Shown one piece after another: positions 41,937 to 50,506 of a stretch of DNA of 64,000 bases (its first letter is position 1; each line of letters starts with the position of its first letter). The DNA is from Mesorhizobium sp. (lineage in GTDB: Bacteria > Pseudomonadota > Alphaproteobacteria > Rhizobiales > Rhizobiaceae), in NCBI RefSeq assembly GCF_024710845.1, contig NZ_JANJTZ010000003.1, forward strand, positions 34,156 to 98,155. Direction: 5' to 3'. The notes beneath the pieces were generated by a model. That model ran no database searches, was not told where the DNA came from, and was given only the letters and a program-made list of their open reading frames with translations. The translations under genes were made by a program, and so were the position numbers.

Positions 41937-42605
41937 ATGTTTAAGTCGCTTCTTGCCTCGACCGTCATTCTCGTCTCCGCGAGCGTCGCTTCGGCCGCGG
42001 ATGTCGTCACCGAGCCGACGCTGAGCTCCTATGACTGGACGGGCCTCTACATCGGCGCCCATGTCGGCGGCGCCTTCGGCAGCTACACCCAGTTCAGCGC
42101 GTCCGGCACCGGCGTCGATGTCGACGTGGACGGCGTGATCGGCGGCGTGGCGATCGGCTACAACTGGCAGTTCGGCAATATCGTCGCAGGCGTCGAGGCG
42201 GACATCCAGAACGGCCCGAACGGCGAGACGGCGCAAGGCACGCCGGGGCCTTTCTGGTCGTGCAATACCGGCGCCTGCAATGTCGACATCCAGTACTACG
42301 GCACGCTGCGCGCCCGTCTCGGCTTCGCGGCCGACCGGGCGCTGATCTATGCCACCGGCGGTCTGGCCTATGGCGGCGTGGACGGCGGCATCTACAATTC
42401 GGCCCAGCAGGGCAGCGGCACCGCGACCGGCTACGCGGTCGGCGGCGGCCTCGAATATGCCTTCACGGACAACTGGCTGGTGAAGGGGGAGTACATGTTC
42501 GTCGATCTCGGCGACATCCCCTTCGGCACGGGTGTCGGCACCGAGCCCTTCGAGGGCGACGGCTCCTTCAGCACGATCAAGCTGGGCGTCAGCTACAAGT
42601 TCTGA
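41937..42605 (+). CDS. Outer-membrane beta-barrel protein (Omp25/Omp31-like)
   Basis: 222 residues. A signal peptide (about 1-20, ASVASA-ADVV) is followed by an eight-stranded OmpA-like barrel. Characteristic strands are YDWTGLYIGAHVGGAFG, GVAIGYNWQFGNIVAGVEADIQ, YYGTLRARLGFAADRALIYATGGLAYGGV, and the C-terminal strand IKLGVSYKF ending in Phe for BAM recognition. A Cys pair in WSCNTGACNV may form a loop disulfide. These proteins are abundant structural components of the rhizobial and Brucella envelope. The start is ATG 41937. Confidence 0.9.
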   Translation: MFKSLLASTVILVSASVASAADVVTEPTLSSYDWTGLYIGAHVGGAFGSYTQFSASGTGVDVDVDGVIGGVAIGYNWQFGNIVAGVEADIQNGPNGETAQGTPGPFWSCNTGACNVDIQYYGTLRARLGFAADRALIYATGGLAYGGVDGGIYNSAQQGSGTATGYAVGGGLEYAFTDNWLVKGEYMFVDLGDIPFGTGVGTEPFEGDGSFSTIKLGVSYKF

Positions 42606-42626
42606 TCGCGGCTCCGATCCTCTTAG

Positions 42627-42649
42627 GCGCCCCGGCTCGTCCGGGGCGC
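42627..42649. terminator. Hairpin after the porin gene
   Basis: GCGCCCCGG-CTCGT-CCGGGGCGC, a perfect 9-bp GC stem 22 bp after the stop, between convergent genes. The following bases (AGTCGTTTCGG) are not U-rich, so termination is probable but not certain. Confidence 0.5.
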
Positions 42650-42740
42650 AGTCGTTTCGGGGTCCCCGGGCACCGAACCCCACCGTCACACCGGTCGCGA
42701 CCGTCGGCCACGGGCATGGCGGTCGCACCGCGTGGTGCGG

Positions 42741-43253
42741 CTAGAAGAGCTGTCCGCGAACGGCGCCGCCCGGGAACTGGGCATTGTGGACGTTGATGTA
42801 GAAGCGCGTCGGATTGGCGACGATCGCCGCCGCGGGGGCGGCGGCGATCGCGACGCAGCCGGAGGAAGCGCCCGGGTTGCTCGCAGCCGGCCCGACGGGC
42901 GGCGCGAGATTGACGACCACTCCGCCGTTGAAGGTGGCATTGCCGGAATGGATATGCGCGGCATTCGCCGCCACGTTCAGATTGTCGATCGTGAGGGCAA
43001 AGCAGAGCAGAGCCGCGCCCGGGGCCTGCGATATGAGGATGGTCGCCGAGCCGAAGGCGTCGCGGTCGCCGATGCGGCAGACCGGTCCGGCCGGCGGGGC
43101 GACCGCGTTGCATTCTTCGTTGCCGCTGAGGACTGCAAAGAGGGGCTCTTCGGCCGCCTGGGCGGGCGCGGCGGAAAGAGCCAAAGCGCCGATGGACAGC
43201 GCGCATGCGAAAACCGTAGAGCCCAGCGTCGAAATGCTGTGCGCAGACATCAT
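42741..43253 (-). CDS. CHRD-domain secreted protein
   Basis: 170 residues. A signal peptide (about 1-33, ending APAQA-AEEP) is followed by a CHRD domain, recognised by LSGNEECNAVAPPAG, AAHIHSGNATFNGGVVVNLAPP and the ending FYINVHNAQFPGGAVRGQLF. CHRD domains occur in chordin and many bacterial exported proteins; their bacterial role is unknown. Four cysteines in the mature part suggest disulfides. The start MMSAHSIST at 43253 follows CGGAG. Convergent with the porin gene. Confidence 0.88.
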   Translation of the reverse strand: MMSAHSISTLGSTVFACALSIGALALSAAPAQAAEEPLFAVLSGNEECNAVAPPAGPVCRIGDRDAFGSATILISQAPGAALLCFALTIDNLNVAANAAHIHSGNATFNGGVVVNLAPPVGPAASNPGASSGCVAIAAAPAAAIVANPTRFYINVHNAQFPGGAVRGQLF

Positions 43254-43382
43254 CGTTCTCCGTGATGGGGGTGGAAGTCGCGGCGATATTCTACGCCTGG
43301 CGCCACCCCTCACGAAGCGCGCCTTGCAGGGGCGGGGTCACGTTTACGTTACGTAATGTAGTGCCGGCGGCTGACGGCGCTA

Positions 43383-43955
43383 TCAGCCTTCTGGCTGCTC
43401 GACCGTGAACCAGCCTTCCGCGGCGAAGCGCTCCAGCACCGGCCAGGCGGCGGCCGAGAGGTTCACCCAGTTGCGCCGCTTGCCGACGCGGCCGGGCGCC
43501 TCGTCGGTCTTCTCGACCGCGCCGGAGGGCCGGAGCTCGTATTGCTCCCATGGCATGTCGAGGTAGGCGACGAAGACACGGACGGTGCCGAGAAAGACCT
43601 CGACCTTGACCCAATGCGACGGATCGGGTGACAGCGTGACGCGGCCTTCGACCGTGTGACCGGAGGCGGGGTGGCGCGCGGCGAAGGGCGTCGAGTGGAC
43701 GGAGCCGGCGCGGCCGGCCGGACCGGGCTCGATCTCCCAGCCTCCCGTTGCCAGCCATCGCGGCTCACTGGCGATTTGCCGTGCGAGCTCCTCGGCATAG
43801 GCCGGCGCGGCGAGCGCGGGCTCGTCACCTTCCTCGGTGCTGAGGAACTCGAACTCGTATTTGCCCTTGATGCGGAACAGCGGCTCGTCAGAGCCCAAGC
43901 GGAACCATCCGCCAGAAAAGTAGAAAGGCGGCCAGGAGGGCGGCGCGTCGCTCAT
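43383..43955 (-). CDS. Hypothetical protein coupled to tctA
   Basis: 190 residues, unrecognised. It starts MSDAPPSWPPFYFSGGWFRL; soluble and rich in Trp and charged residues (YEFEFLSTEEGDEP, WVKVEVFLGTVRVFVAYLDMPWEQYELRP), with no signal peptide or membrane segment. Its ATG overlaps the tctA stop (ATGA), so it is translated with the transporter and is likely the last gene of tctC-tctB-tctA. The coupling suggests a job connected with uptake or metabolism of the transported acid. Confidence 0.7.
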   Translation of the reverse strand: MSDAPPSWPPFYFSGGWFRLGSDEPLFRIKGKYEFEFLSTEEGDEPALAAPAYAEELARQIASEPRWLATGGWEIEPGPAGRAGSVHSTPFAARHPASGHTVEGRVTLSPDPSHWVKVEVFLGTVRVFVAYLDMPWEQYELRPSGAVEKTDEAPGRVGKRRNWVNLSAAAWPVLERFAAEGWFTVEQPEG

Positions 43956-45460
43956 TCGTCCTCGACGAAGACCTCTTCGCGCTTCTTGCGCACGGAGGGC
44001 AGCAGCACCACGGCCAGGACCGCGGCGGTGAGCACCAGCAGCGTCGCGCTGATCGGACGCGTGACGAAGGTGGAGAAGTCTCCGCGCGACAGGATCATGG
44101 CGCGGCGCAGGTTCTCCTCCAGGAGCGGCCCGAGCACGAAGCCGAGCAGGAGTGGCGCCGGCTCGCAGCGCAGCTTGACCAGCACGTAGCCGACGAAGCC
44201 GAAGAAGGCGACCGAGTAGAGGTCGAAGATGTTGGAATTGACGCTGTAGATGCCGATCGAGCAGAAGGCGATGATGATGGGAAACAGCATGTAGTAGGGA
44301 ACGGTCAGCAACTTCACCCATAGGCCGACCAGCGGCAAGTTGAGCACCACCAGCATCACGTTGCCGATCCACATCGAGGCGATGATGCCCCAGAACAGTG
44401 CCGGCTGCTCGGTAGCGACGTTCGGACCGGGCACGATACCCTGGATGATCATCGCGCCGATCATAAGCGCCATCACCGGGTTGGCCGGGATGCCGAGCGT
44501 CAGAAGCGGGATGAAGGAGGTCTGCGCGCCGGCATTGTTGGCGGATTCGGGTCCGGCGACGCCCTCGATCGCGCCCTTGCCGAACTCGCCCGGATTCCTG
44601 GAGATGCGCTTTTCGACCGTGTAGGAGGCAAACGCCGCGAGGATCGCGCCGCCGCCGGGCAGCACGCCGAGCGCCGAGCCGATGAAGGTGCCGCGCACGA
44701 TCGGGGCGGCCATACGCCGCCAGTCCTCGCGCGTCGGCCAGAGGCTCGACACCTTCTTCACCGCCACGGAGCGCTCGTGCTCGTCTTCCAGATTGCGCAG
44801 GATCTCGGCGATGCCGAACACGCCCACCGCGACGGCGACGAAGTTCAGCCCGTCGGAATATTCGCGGATGCCGAGGTTGAAGCGTGGCGTGCCGGAATAG
44901 ATGTCGGTGCCGACGAGGCCGAGCAGCAGGCCGAGCACGACCATGGCCAGCGCCTTGACGATGGAGCCGGAGGCGAGTGCGATCGAGGAGATGAGGCCGA
45001 GCACCATCAGGGAGAAATATTCGGCCGCGCCGAACTGCAGCGCTATGCCGGTCAGCGGCGGCGCAAGCAGCGCGACGAGGAAGGTTGAAACCGTGCCAGC
45101 GACGAAGGATCCGATCGCGGCGGTGGCGAGTGCTGCGCCGGCGCGGCCCTTTCGCGCCATCTGGTAGCCGTCGATGGCGGTGACAGCGGAGGAGGATTCA
45201 CCCGGCAGGTTGATCAGGATGGCGGTGGTGGAGCCGCCGTATTGCGCGCCGTAATAGATGCCGGCCAGCATGATCAGCGCCGAGGTTGGATCGCCGATCT
45301 GGAAGGTGATCGGCAGGAGCATGGCGATCGTTGCCGTCGGCCCGATGCCGGGCAGGACGCCGATCAGCGTGCCGAGAAGCACGCCGATGAAGCAGAAGCC
45401 GAGATTCGCGAGCGTCGAGGCCGTGGCGAAGCCGAGCGAGAGGTTGTCGAAGAGTTCCAT
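43952..45460 (-). CDS. tctA: Tripartite tricarboxylate transporter, large membrane subunit
   Basis: 502 residues with about 12 membrane segments. TctA hallmarks: GTLIGVLPGIGPTATIAMLLPITF near the N-terminus, YGGSTTAILINLPGESSSAVTAIDGYQMARKG, and the repeated PGGGAILAAFASYTVEK with ANNAGAQTSFIPLLTLGIPANPVMALMIGAM. It forms the translocation path with TctB and receives substrate from TctC. The ATG at 45460 begins MELFDNLSLGF. It lies 12 bp after tctB. Confidence 0.95.
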   Translation of the reverse strand: MELFDNLSLGFATASTLANLGFCFIGVLLGTLIGVLPGIGPTATIAMLLPITFQIGDPTSALIMLAGIYYGAQYGGSTTAILINLPGESSSAVTAIDGYQMARKGRAGAALATAAIGSFVAGTVSTFLVALLAPPLTGIALQFGAAEYFSLMVLGLISSIALASGSIVKALAMVVLGLLLGLVGTDIYSGTPRFNLGIREYSDGLNFVAVAVGVFGIAEILRNLEDEHERSVAVKKVSSLWPTREDWRRMAAPIVRGTFIGSALGVLPGGGAILAAFASYTVEKRISRNPGEFGKGAIEGVAGPESANNAGAQTSFIPLLTLGIPANPVMALMIGAMIIQGIVPGPNVATEQPALFWGIIASMWIGNVMLVVLNLPLVGLWVKLLTVPYYMLFPIIIAFCSIGIYSVNSNIFDLYSVAFFGFVGYVLVKLRCEPAPLLLGFVLGPLLEENLRRAMILSRGDFSTFVTRPISATLLVLTAAVLAVVLLPSVRKKREEVFVEDE

Positions 45461-45472
45461 CGTGCCGACTCC

Positions 45473-45928
45473 TCAACGCTGGCCGAGCCAGGGACCGAAC
45501 AGCCGGAACGGCAGGCCGAGCCCGTAGACGAAGACGGCCGTGGTGAACGCCGTCATCAGCGCGGCGAGGATGAGCGCGGTGGGGATACGCATCTTCGTCG
45601 AGGCGAAGGACGCAAGAAGCGTGGCAAGGAAGATGGACGGGACGAAGCCGAGGCCTTTCAGAGTGAGCGCGAAGAGCACCGGCGAGGGGAGGATGAAGAC
45701 CATGCCCCTGAGGGGAAGGCTGCCGATCGGCTCGCCCTCGACGCGGATCGCCGGGATGGCAATCGCCAGACCGAGGACAATGAGGATCGCCGCGAGAAAC
45801 AGCGGGAAGAAGCCCGGCCCCATCCGGAACGGGGTTCCGAGCTCCATGCCGAGCGAATTCAGCCCGAAATAGGCGCCGAAGGCGATGAAAATAGCGCCGC
45901 AGAGCGCGTTGGCGCGGTCGATGACCAT
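45473..45928 (-). CDS. tctB: Tripartite tricarboxylate transporter, small membrane subunit
   Basis: 151 residues with four membrane segments (about 8-28, 38-60, 76-105 and 118-140). TctB family features include ALCGAIFIAFGAYFGLNSLGMELGTPFRMGPGFFPLFLA and a cytoplasmic loop before the last helices. The start at 45928 (MVIDRANAL) is preceded by GGGGGGAG-like sequence. It lies between tctC and tctA in the standard order. Confidence 0.92.
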   Translation of the reverse strand: MVIDRANALCGAIFIAFGAYFGLNSLGMELGTPFRMGPGFFPLFLAAILIVLGLAIAIPAIRVEGEPIGSLPLRGMVFILPSPVLFALTLKGLGFVPSIFLATLLASFASTKMRIPTALILAALMTAFTTAVFVYGLGLPFRLFGPWLGQR

Positions 45929-46032
45929 AGCGGAACTCCCCCCATTCTGGGTCTGCCGTCCTGCCGGGTTCCCCTCCGGCGGCGGTCTTTCGGGGGCGCG
46001 GCAGAGCGCGCCCCCATTTGGGTCGAACCGGA

Positions 46033-47010
46033 TCAGTCGGCGTACTGGCCGGCGGCCTCGATGACCGGCTTCCAGCGAGCAATCTCGCTCTCGAGCTTGG
46101 CTTTCAGCGCGGCAGGCGTGGCGTCGGCCTCGGGCGAGGGGACGGTGCCGAGCTCGGCGAAGCGGGCGACGACGTTCTCGTCCTTGAGCGCGACCTGAAG
46201 CGACTTGGACAGGCGTTCGGTGATCTCCGCCGGCGTGCCCTTGGGCGCGTAGAGGCCGTGCCAGATGCCGAATTCCATGCCTTTCAGCCCACCTTCGGTC
46301 GTGGTCGGGACATCGGGCAGCACGTCGAGGCGCTTCGGCGTGGTGACGGCGTAAGCCTTCACGGTGCCGGCCTGGATGTGCTTCGTCGTATTGGTCGTCT
46401 GGTCGCACATGATGTCGACCTGGCCGCCGAGCAGGTCGGTCATCGCAGGGCCGGTGCCCTTGTAGGGGACGGTGACGAGCGGCGTTCCAATGGCGCTCAT
46501 GAACAGCATGCCGCAAAGGTGCGACGCAGCCCCGATGCCGGCATTGGCGACGGTCACCTTGTCGGCATTGGTCTTGGCGTAGTCGACGAGTTCGGCGAGC
46601 GTGTTTGCGGCCATGTCCTTCTTGGCCAGGATCGTCATCGGAACCTCGGTGACGAGGCCGACATATTCGAATGCCTCCAGGGTCTTGTAGGGCAGGTTGC
46701 GGTAGAGGGTGGCGGAGGTGGCCATGCCGATATGGTAGAGCAGCAGCTTGTAGCCGTCCGGATCGGCGTCGGCCACCTGCTTGGCGCCGAGCGTGCCGCC
46801 GGCACCGCCGACGTTCTCGACGATGACCTGCTGGCCGAGATCCTTCGACATGGCCTCGGCGACGAGGCGGGTGACCGTGTCGGTCGGGCCGCCGGCCGCG
46901 AAGGGCACGACGATCGTGATGCCGCGCTCAGGGTAGGTCTGGGCACCGGCCGAAAACGCCGTCAGCGAGATGGTTGCAGCCGCGCCGAGCGCGGCGAGAA
47001 GCTTCTTCAT
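46033..47010 (-). CDS. tctC: Tripartite tricarboxylate transporter substrate-binding protein
   Basis: A 325-residue periplasmic binding protein of the Bug/TctC family. A signal peptide (about 1-23, SAGA-QTYPER) is followed by YPERGITIVVPFAAGGPTDTVTRLVAEAMSKDLGQQVIVENVGGAGG, the standard ligand-cradle start, and ANAGIGAASHLCG. The ligand is a carboxylic acid; which one cannot be told. GGGAGG precedes the ATG at 47010. The 200-bp gap to the dctD-like gene holds candidate control sites. Confidence 0.93.
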   Translation of the reverse strand: MKKLLAALGAAATISLTAFSAGAQTYPERGITIVVPFAAGGPTDTVTRLVAEAMSKDLGQQVIVENVGGAGGTLGAKQVADADPDGYKLLLYHIGMATSATLYRNLPYKTLEAFEYVGLVTEVPMTILAKKDMAANTLAELVDYAKTNADKVTVANAGIGAASHLCGMLFMSAIGTPLVTVPYKGTGPAMTDLLGGQVDIMCDQTTNTTKHIQAGTVKAYAVTTPKRLDVLPDVPTTTEGGLKGMEFGIWHGLYAPKGTPAEITERLSKSLQVALKDENVVARFAELGTVPSPEADATPAALKAKLESEIARWKPVIEAAGQYAD

Positions 47011-47179
47011 CGATTTCCTCCCGATGTTTTGTCTTGCCATCTGGTGCACAGATCCTCCCGGCACCGCGTATGGATGGCGAATTAGATGGCCTATTGCGCG
47101 GGTATGGCAACCTGAAGCCGCGATGGGGGACGATTTATTTGTGTGCGCGGCGGGCGATGGGTGGAAATCGTAACATCGG

Positions 47180-47192
47180 CAGGCAATGCCTG
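47180..47192. promoter_or_regulatory. Inverted repeat upstream of tctC, candidate activator site
   Basis: CAGGCAATGCCTG is a 13-bp palindrome 170-180 bp upstream of the tctC start, and is flanked by GGGTGG (47159-47164) and CCACCC (47202-47207). The distance fits an upstream activating site for a sigma-54 activator. A weak GG-N10-GC match lies nearer the gene (47046-47059, minus strand). It could also be a terminator of the dctD-like gene. Confidence 0.4.
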
Positions 47193-47209
47193 TGTGGATC
47201 GCCACCCAT

Positions 47210-48544
47210 TCAGGCATCGCTCTTGTCCAGGCCGTATTTCTGCATCTTCTCGTAGAGCGTCTTGCGCGAGATCCCGAGGGATTCGTAAACCGGCTTCAGG
47301 CTTCCGCGGTGGGCGCGCAAGGCGCCGGCGATGACCCCGCGCTCGAATTCGGCGACATGATCGGCGAGCTTTCCCTCGCCATTCGCAGCGGGCAAGTCGC
47401 CGGTGGGAGTTGCGCCCAGACCCAGCACGAACCGGTCGGCCGCGTTGCGCAGCTCACGCACGTTTCCCGGCCATTCGCGCCGCGCGATGGCGGCGATGAC
47501 CTGCGGCGGCACGTCGATCGCCTCGCGGCGGTGGCGCGCGGAAGCTTCGTTGACGAGCTGCAGGAAGAGTAGGGGGATGTCGTCGCGCCGGGCAGACAGC
47601 GACGGCAGCCTGAGCGTGACCACGTTGAGCCGGTAGAAGAGGTCCGGCCGGAACCGCCCGGCGGCCACCTCCGCCTCGAGATCGACCTTGCTGGTGGCGA
47701 CGAAACGGACGTCCAGCGGCACGGCCTCGTTCGATCCCAGGCGGGTGACCGAGCGCTCCTGGATGACGCGGAGCAGCTTGGCCTGGAGGTCGATCGGCAT
47801 GGAGCCGATCTCGTCGAGGAGCACGGTGCCGCCACGCGAATGCTCGAACTTGCCGTAGCGGGCGCGCATCGCGCCGGGGAAGGCGCCGGCCTCGTGCCCG
47901 AACAGTTCGCTCTCGATCAGCGTCTCGGGCAGGGCCGCGCAATTGATGGCGACGAATGGGTTGGTGGCGCGGGAGCTCAGATCGTGGAGCGCGCGGGCGG
48001 CGACTTCCTTGCCGGTGCCGGTGTCGCCGATGATCAGCACGTCGGCGTCCGTCCCGGCGACGGCGCGCAACTGGTAGCGTAGGTCGACCATGGCCTGAGT
48101 GCGTCCCGGAAGCCTTGCCTCGATGTCGTCGCGCTTGCCGGCGGCGGCGCGCAGCAGCCGGTTCTCCAGCACAAGCCGGCGCCGGTCGATGGCGCGTCCC
48201 GCCATGTCCGCCAGCTGCTGGGCCGTGAAGGGCTTTTCCATGAAATCGTAGGCGCCCTCGCGCATCGCCTTGACCGCCAGCTGCACGTCGCCATGTCCGG
48301 TGACGAGGATGACCGGAATGTCCGGATCGATCTCGCGCACGCGTCCCATCAGCGTCATGCCGTCCATGCCGGGCATGCGGATGTCGGAGACGACCACGCC
48401 GTGGAACCCGGGACTGACGAAATCGAGCGCCCGTTCGGCGGAGGCGAAATCGCGCACCTTCAGTCCCGACAGATCGAGCGACTGCGCGGTGGACCGCCTC
48501 AGCTCGTCTTCGTCGTCGACGAGGAGGACGAGGGGCGCGTTCAT
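47210..48544 (-). CDS. dctD: NtrC/DctD-type response regulator
   Basis: 444 residues. Receiver domain (about 1-120; DDEDE acidic pocket, phospho-Asp in VVSDIRMPGMDG), AAA+ domain (about 145-375; Walker A GDTGTGKE, Walker B GGTVLLDEIG, arginine segment RFRPDLFYRLNV), and C-terminal Fis-type helix-turn-helix (GSLKPVYESLGISRKTLYEKMQKYGL). The sigma-54-contacting loop reads GAFPGA instead of GAFTGA. It overlaps the sensor gene by ATGA. The name reflects family resemblance; the nearby tctCBA genes are its probable target. Confidence 0.88.
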   Translation of the reverse strand: MNAPLVLLVDDEDELRRSTAQSLDLSGLKVRDFASAERALDFVSPGFHGVVVSDIRMPGMDGMTLMGRVREIDPDIPVILVTGHGDVQLAVKAMREGAYDFMEKPFTAQQLADMAGRAIDRRRLVLENRLLRAAAGKRDDIEARLPGRTQAMVDLRYQLRAVAGTDADVLIIGDTGTGKEVAARALHDLSSRATNPFVAINCAALPETLIESELFGHEAGAFPGAMRARYGKFEHSRGGTVLLDEIGSMPIDLQAKLLRVIQERSVTRLGSNEAVPLDVRFVATSKVDLEAEVAAGRFRPDLFYRLNVVTLRLPSLSARRDDIPLLFLQLVNEASARHRREAIDVPPQVIAAIARREWPGNVRELRNAADRFVLGLGATPTGDLPAANGEGKLADHVAEFERGVIAGALRAHRGSLKPVYESLGISRKTLYEKMQKYGLDKSDA

Positions 48545-50376
48545 TCGGCGGCCTCGCGCAGGGCCGGCCTTGCAGCGTCGAGCTCGATGACGAAGACGGC
48601 GCCGCCAGCCGGATCGTTCGTCACCGAAAGAGACCCGCCGAAGTCCTTGACGATGTTGTAGGAAATGGAAAGTCCGAGGCCTAGCCCCTTGCCGACGCCC
48701 TTGGTGGTGAAGAACGGATCGAAGATGCGCTCGGCGATCGCGGGCGGCACGCCCGGGCCGTGATCGCGCACGGTGATGGTGACCCGGCCGGATTTCTTGC
48801 GTGCCACAAGGTCGATCGTCCGGTTTTCAAGACCCTCGACCGCGTCGGCGGCGTTGGAGATGATGTTGACGAGCACCTGCTGAAGCCTGACGGCGCCGCC
48901 GCGCACGGTCAGCGGCGAGGGTCCGAGGTCGACTGTCAGGGTCGCGTCGGCCGCCTTCAATCGCCAGGCGACGATTTCGGCGGTATCGGCGACCACCTCG
49001 CCGAGATTGACGGGGCCGAGCTTCTCGTTCGGCTTGCGGGCGAAGTTACGCAGGTGCCGGCTGATGGACGCCATGCGGTCGGTGAGCGCGGAAATGCGGG
49101 TGACGTTGTCCTTGGCCTCGGCGATCCGGTCGCGCTCGATCAGCACGACGGCGTTGTCGGCATACGTCTTGACCGCCGTCAGCGGCTGATTGAATTCGTG
49201 GCTGAGCGCGGCCGACATCTGTCCAAGAGCAGCGAGCTTTCCGGCCTGCACGAGATCCGACTGGGTCTGGCGGAGCTGCTGTTCGGTGGCGCGCCGCTCG
49301 GCCACTTCGGTCTCGAGCTGGCGGTTGACGAGGGCGAGATCCGCCGTCCGCTCGGTCACGCGCTGCTCCAGTTCCGCCCGGGCGGACTGCTGAAGCTGCA
49401 TGCGCTCGGCCAGGCGCGCCCGGCGCTGAAGGATTATGGCTGCCAGCAACGCGGCGAGCCCGAGGAGGAGCAGCGCCACCGCGACGCTGACGAAGCTCTG
49501 TGTATAGGCCGAAGCGGTGTCCGCCAGGACGCTGACGGTCCAGCCGGCGCCCGGCATTTCGGCGGACAGAACCAGATATTCCGTCGTCGCGCTGTCGTCG
49601 AGAACCGTCATCAGTTCATGCTTGTCGAGCTTGCCGTGTTGGACGGCTAGCTCGCGCAACTGCGCGTTGGCGTAGCGCCGCGACTCTTCCGTTCGCGCCA
49701 GCCGCTCGGGGGTCAGCGGCAGGAGGCCGGCGTAGAGCCAGTCCGGGCGGCCGGACATGAAGATGATGCCTTCTGGATCGGTCACGATGATCTCGTGGTC
49801 GCCGCCCCTCCAGGACGCCTCGATCGCGTCGAGCTCGACCTTGAACACGACGACGCCCTGCACGAGACCGTCGATGCGGACCGGCGCGGAGAAGTAGTAT
49901 CCGCGCTTCAGCGAAGTCGTTCCCAGCGCGAAGAATCGGCCGGGGCGACCGGCGATCGCATCCTGGAAATAGGGGCGATAGGAGAAATTTTCGCCGACGA
50001 AGGACAGCGGCCCGTCGTGGTTGCTGGCCGCGACCGTGTCGCCGTTCGGGACCATGACGTAGATGTCGGACGACTTGAGGAGCGCGTTGGTCGCCTTCAG
50101 GTAGCGGTTGGCTTCCGCCCGGAGATGCTCACTGGCAGGGTCGCGAACGAGAGCCTTGATGCCGGCATAGTCTGCGATCAGCTCGGGCAGCGGCTCGAAA
50201 CGCCGCATATGGCCGTCGAGCGCGGAGACGGCCAGCCGCAGCGTCGTCTGGCCGCGCGCGGCGGCGTCGTCGAGATAGATACGAGTGGCGATCCGGCCGC
50301 CGCCGACGATCACGAGGACGGCCACCGTCAGCGCGGCGGTCGCGAAAAGCAGCCATCTGATGGTCTTCGTCGTCAC
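48541..50376 (-). CDS. dctB: DctB-type sensor histidine kinase
   Basis: 611 residues. Two membrane helices (about 10-30 and 290-315) enclose a periplasmic double-Cache sensor domain typical of DctB C4-dicarboxylate sensors (LKSSDIYVMVPNGDTVAASNHDGPLSFVGENFSYRPYFQDA). A coiled coil (about 320-375), HisKA with phospho-acceptor His in ALSHEFNQPLTAVKTY, and HATPase (NIISNAADAVEGL, VRDHGPGVP, GKGLGLGLSI) follow. It would phosphorylate the DctD-like regulator, with which it overlaps by ATGA. The ligand is probably the organic acid carried by TctABC. Confidence 0.88.
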   Translation of the reverse strand: MTTKTIRWLLFATAALTVAVLVIVGGGRIATRIYLDDAAARGQTTLRLAVSALDGHMRRFEPLPELIADYAGIKALVRDPASEHLRAEANRYLKATNALLKSSDIYVMVPNGDTVAASNHDGPLSFVGENFSYRPYFQDAIAGRPGRFFALGTTSLKRGYYFSAPVRIDGLVQGVVVFKVELDAIEASWRGGDHEIIVTDPEGIIFMSGRPDWLYAGLLPLTPERLARTEESRRYANAQLRELAVQHGKLDKHELMTVLDDSATTEYLVLSAEMPGAGWTVSVLADTASAYTQSFVSVAVALLLLGLAALLAAIILQRRARLAERMQLQQSARAELEQRVTERTADLALVNRQLETEVAERRATEQQLRQTQSDLVQAGKLAALGQMSAALSHEFNQPLTAVKTYADNAVVLIERDRIAEAKDNVTRISALTDRMASISRHLRNFARKPNEKLGPVNLGEVVADTAEIVAWRLKAADATLTVDLGPSPLTVRGGAVRLQQVLVNIISNAADAVEGLENRTIDLVARKKSGRVTITVRDHGPGVPPAIAERIFDPFFTTKGVGKGLGLGLSISYNIVKDFGGSLSVTNDPAGGAVFVIELDAARPALREAAE

Positions 50377-50506
50377 CCTGTCGCCTCGTCAGCAAAGACC
50401 GGCGAGTATACAAGCCGGGCGCAGGCTGACAATCGAGGCAGGGCGCGCCGCCCCTCTGGCGCGGCGCGCCCGTCCTTGGCAAGGTCGCAGAAACAGGAGT
50501 CGCACG

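Noticed and set aside
47011..47209. Sigma-54 promoter for tctC
   Set aside because: Only a weak GG-N10-GC match (3 of 6 and 4 of 5 positions at the two elements) was found, and such matches are common in GC-rich DNA; not listed as a feature.
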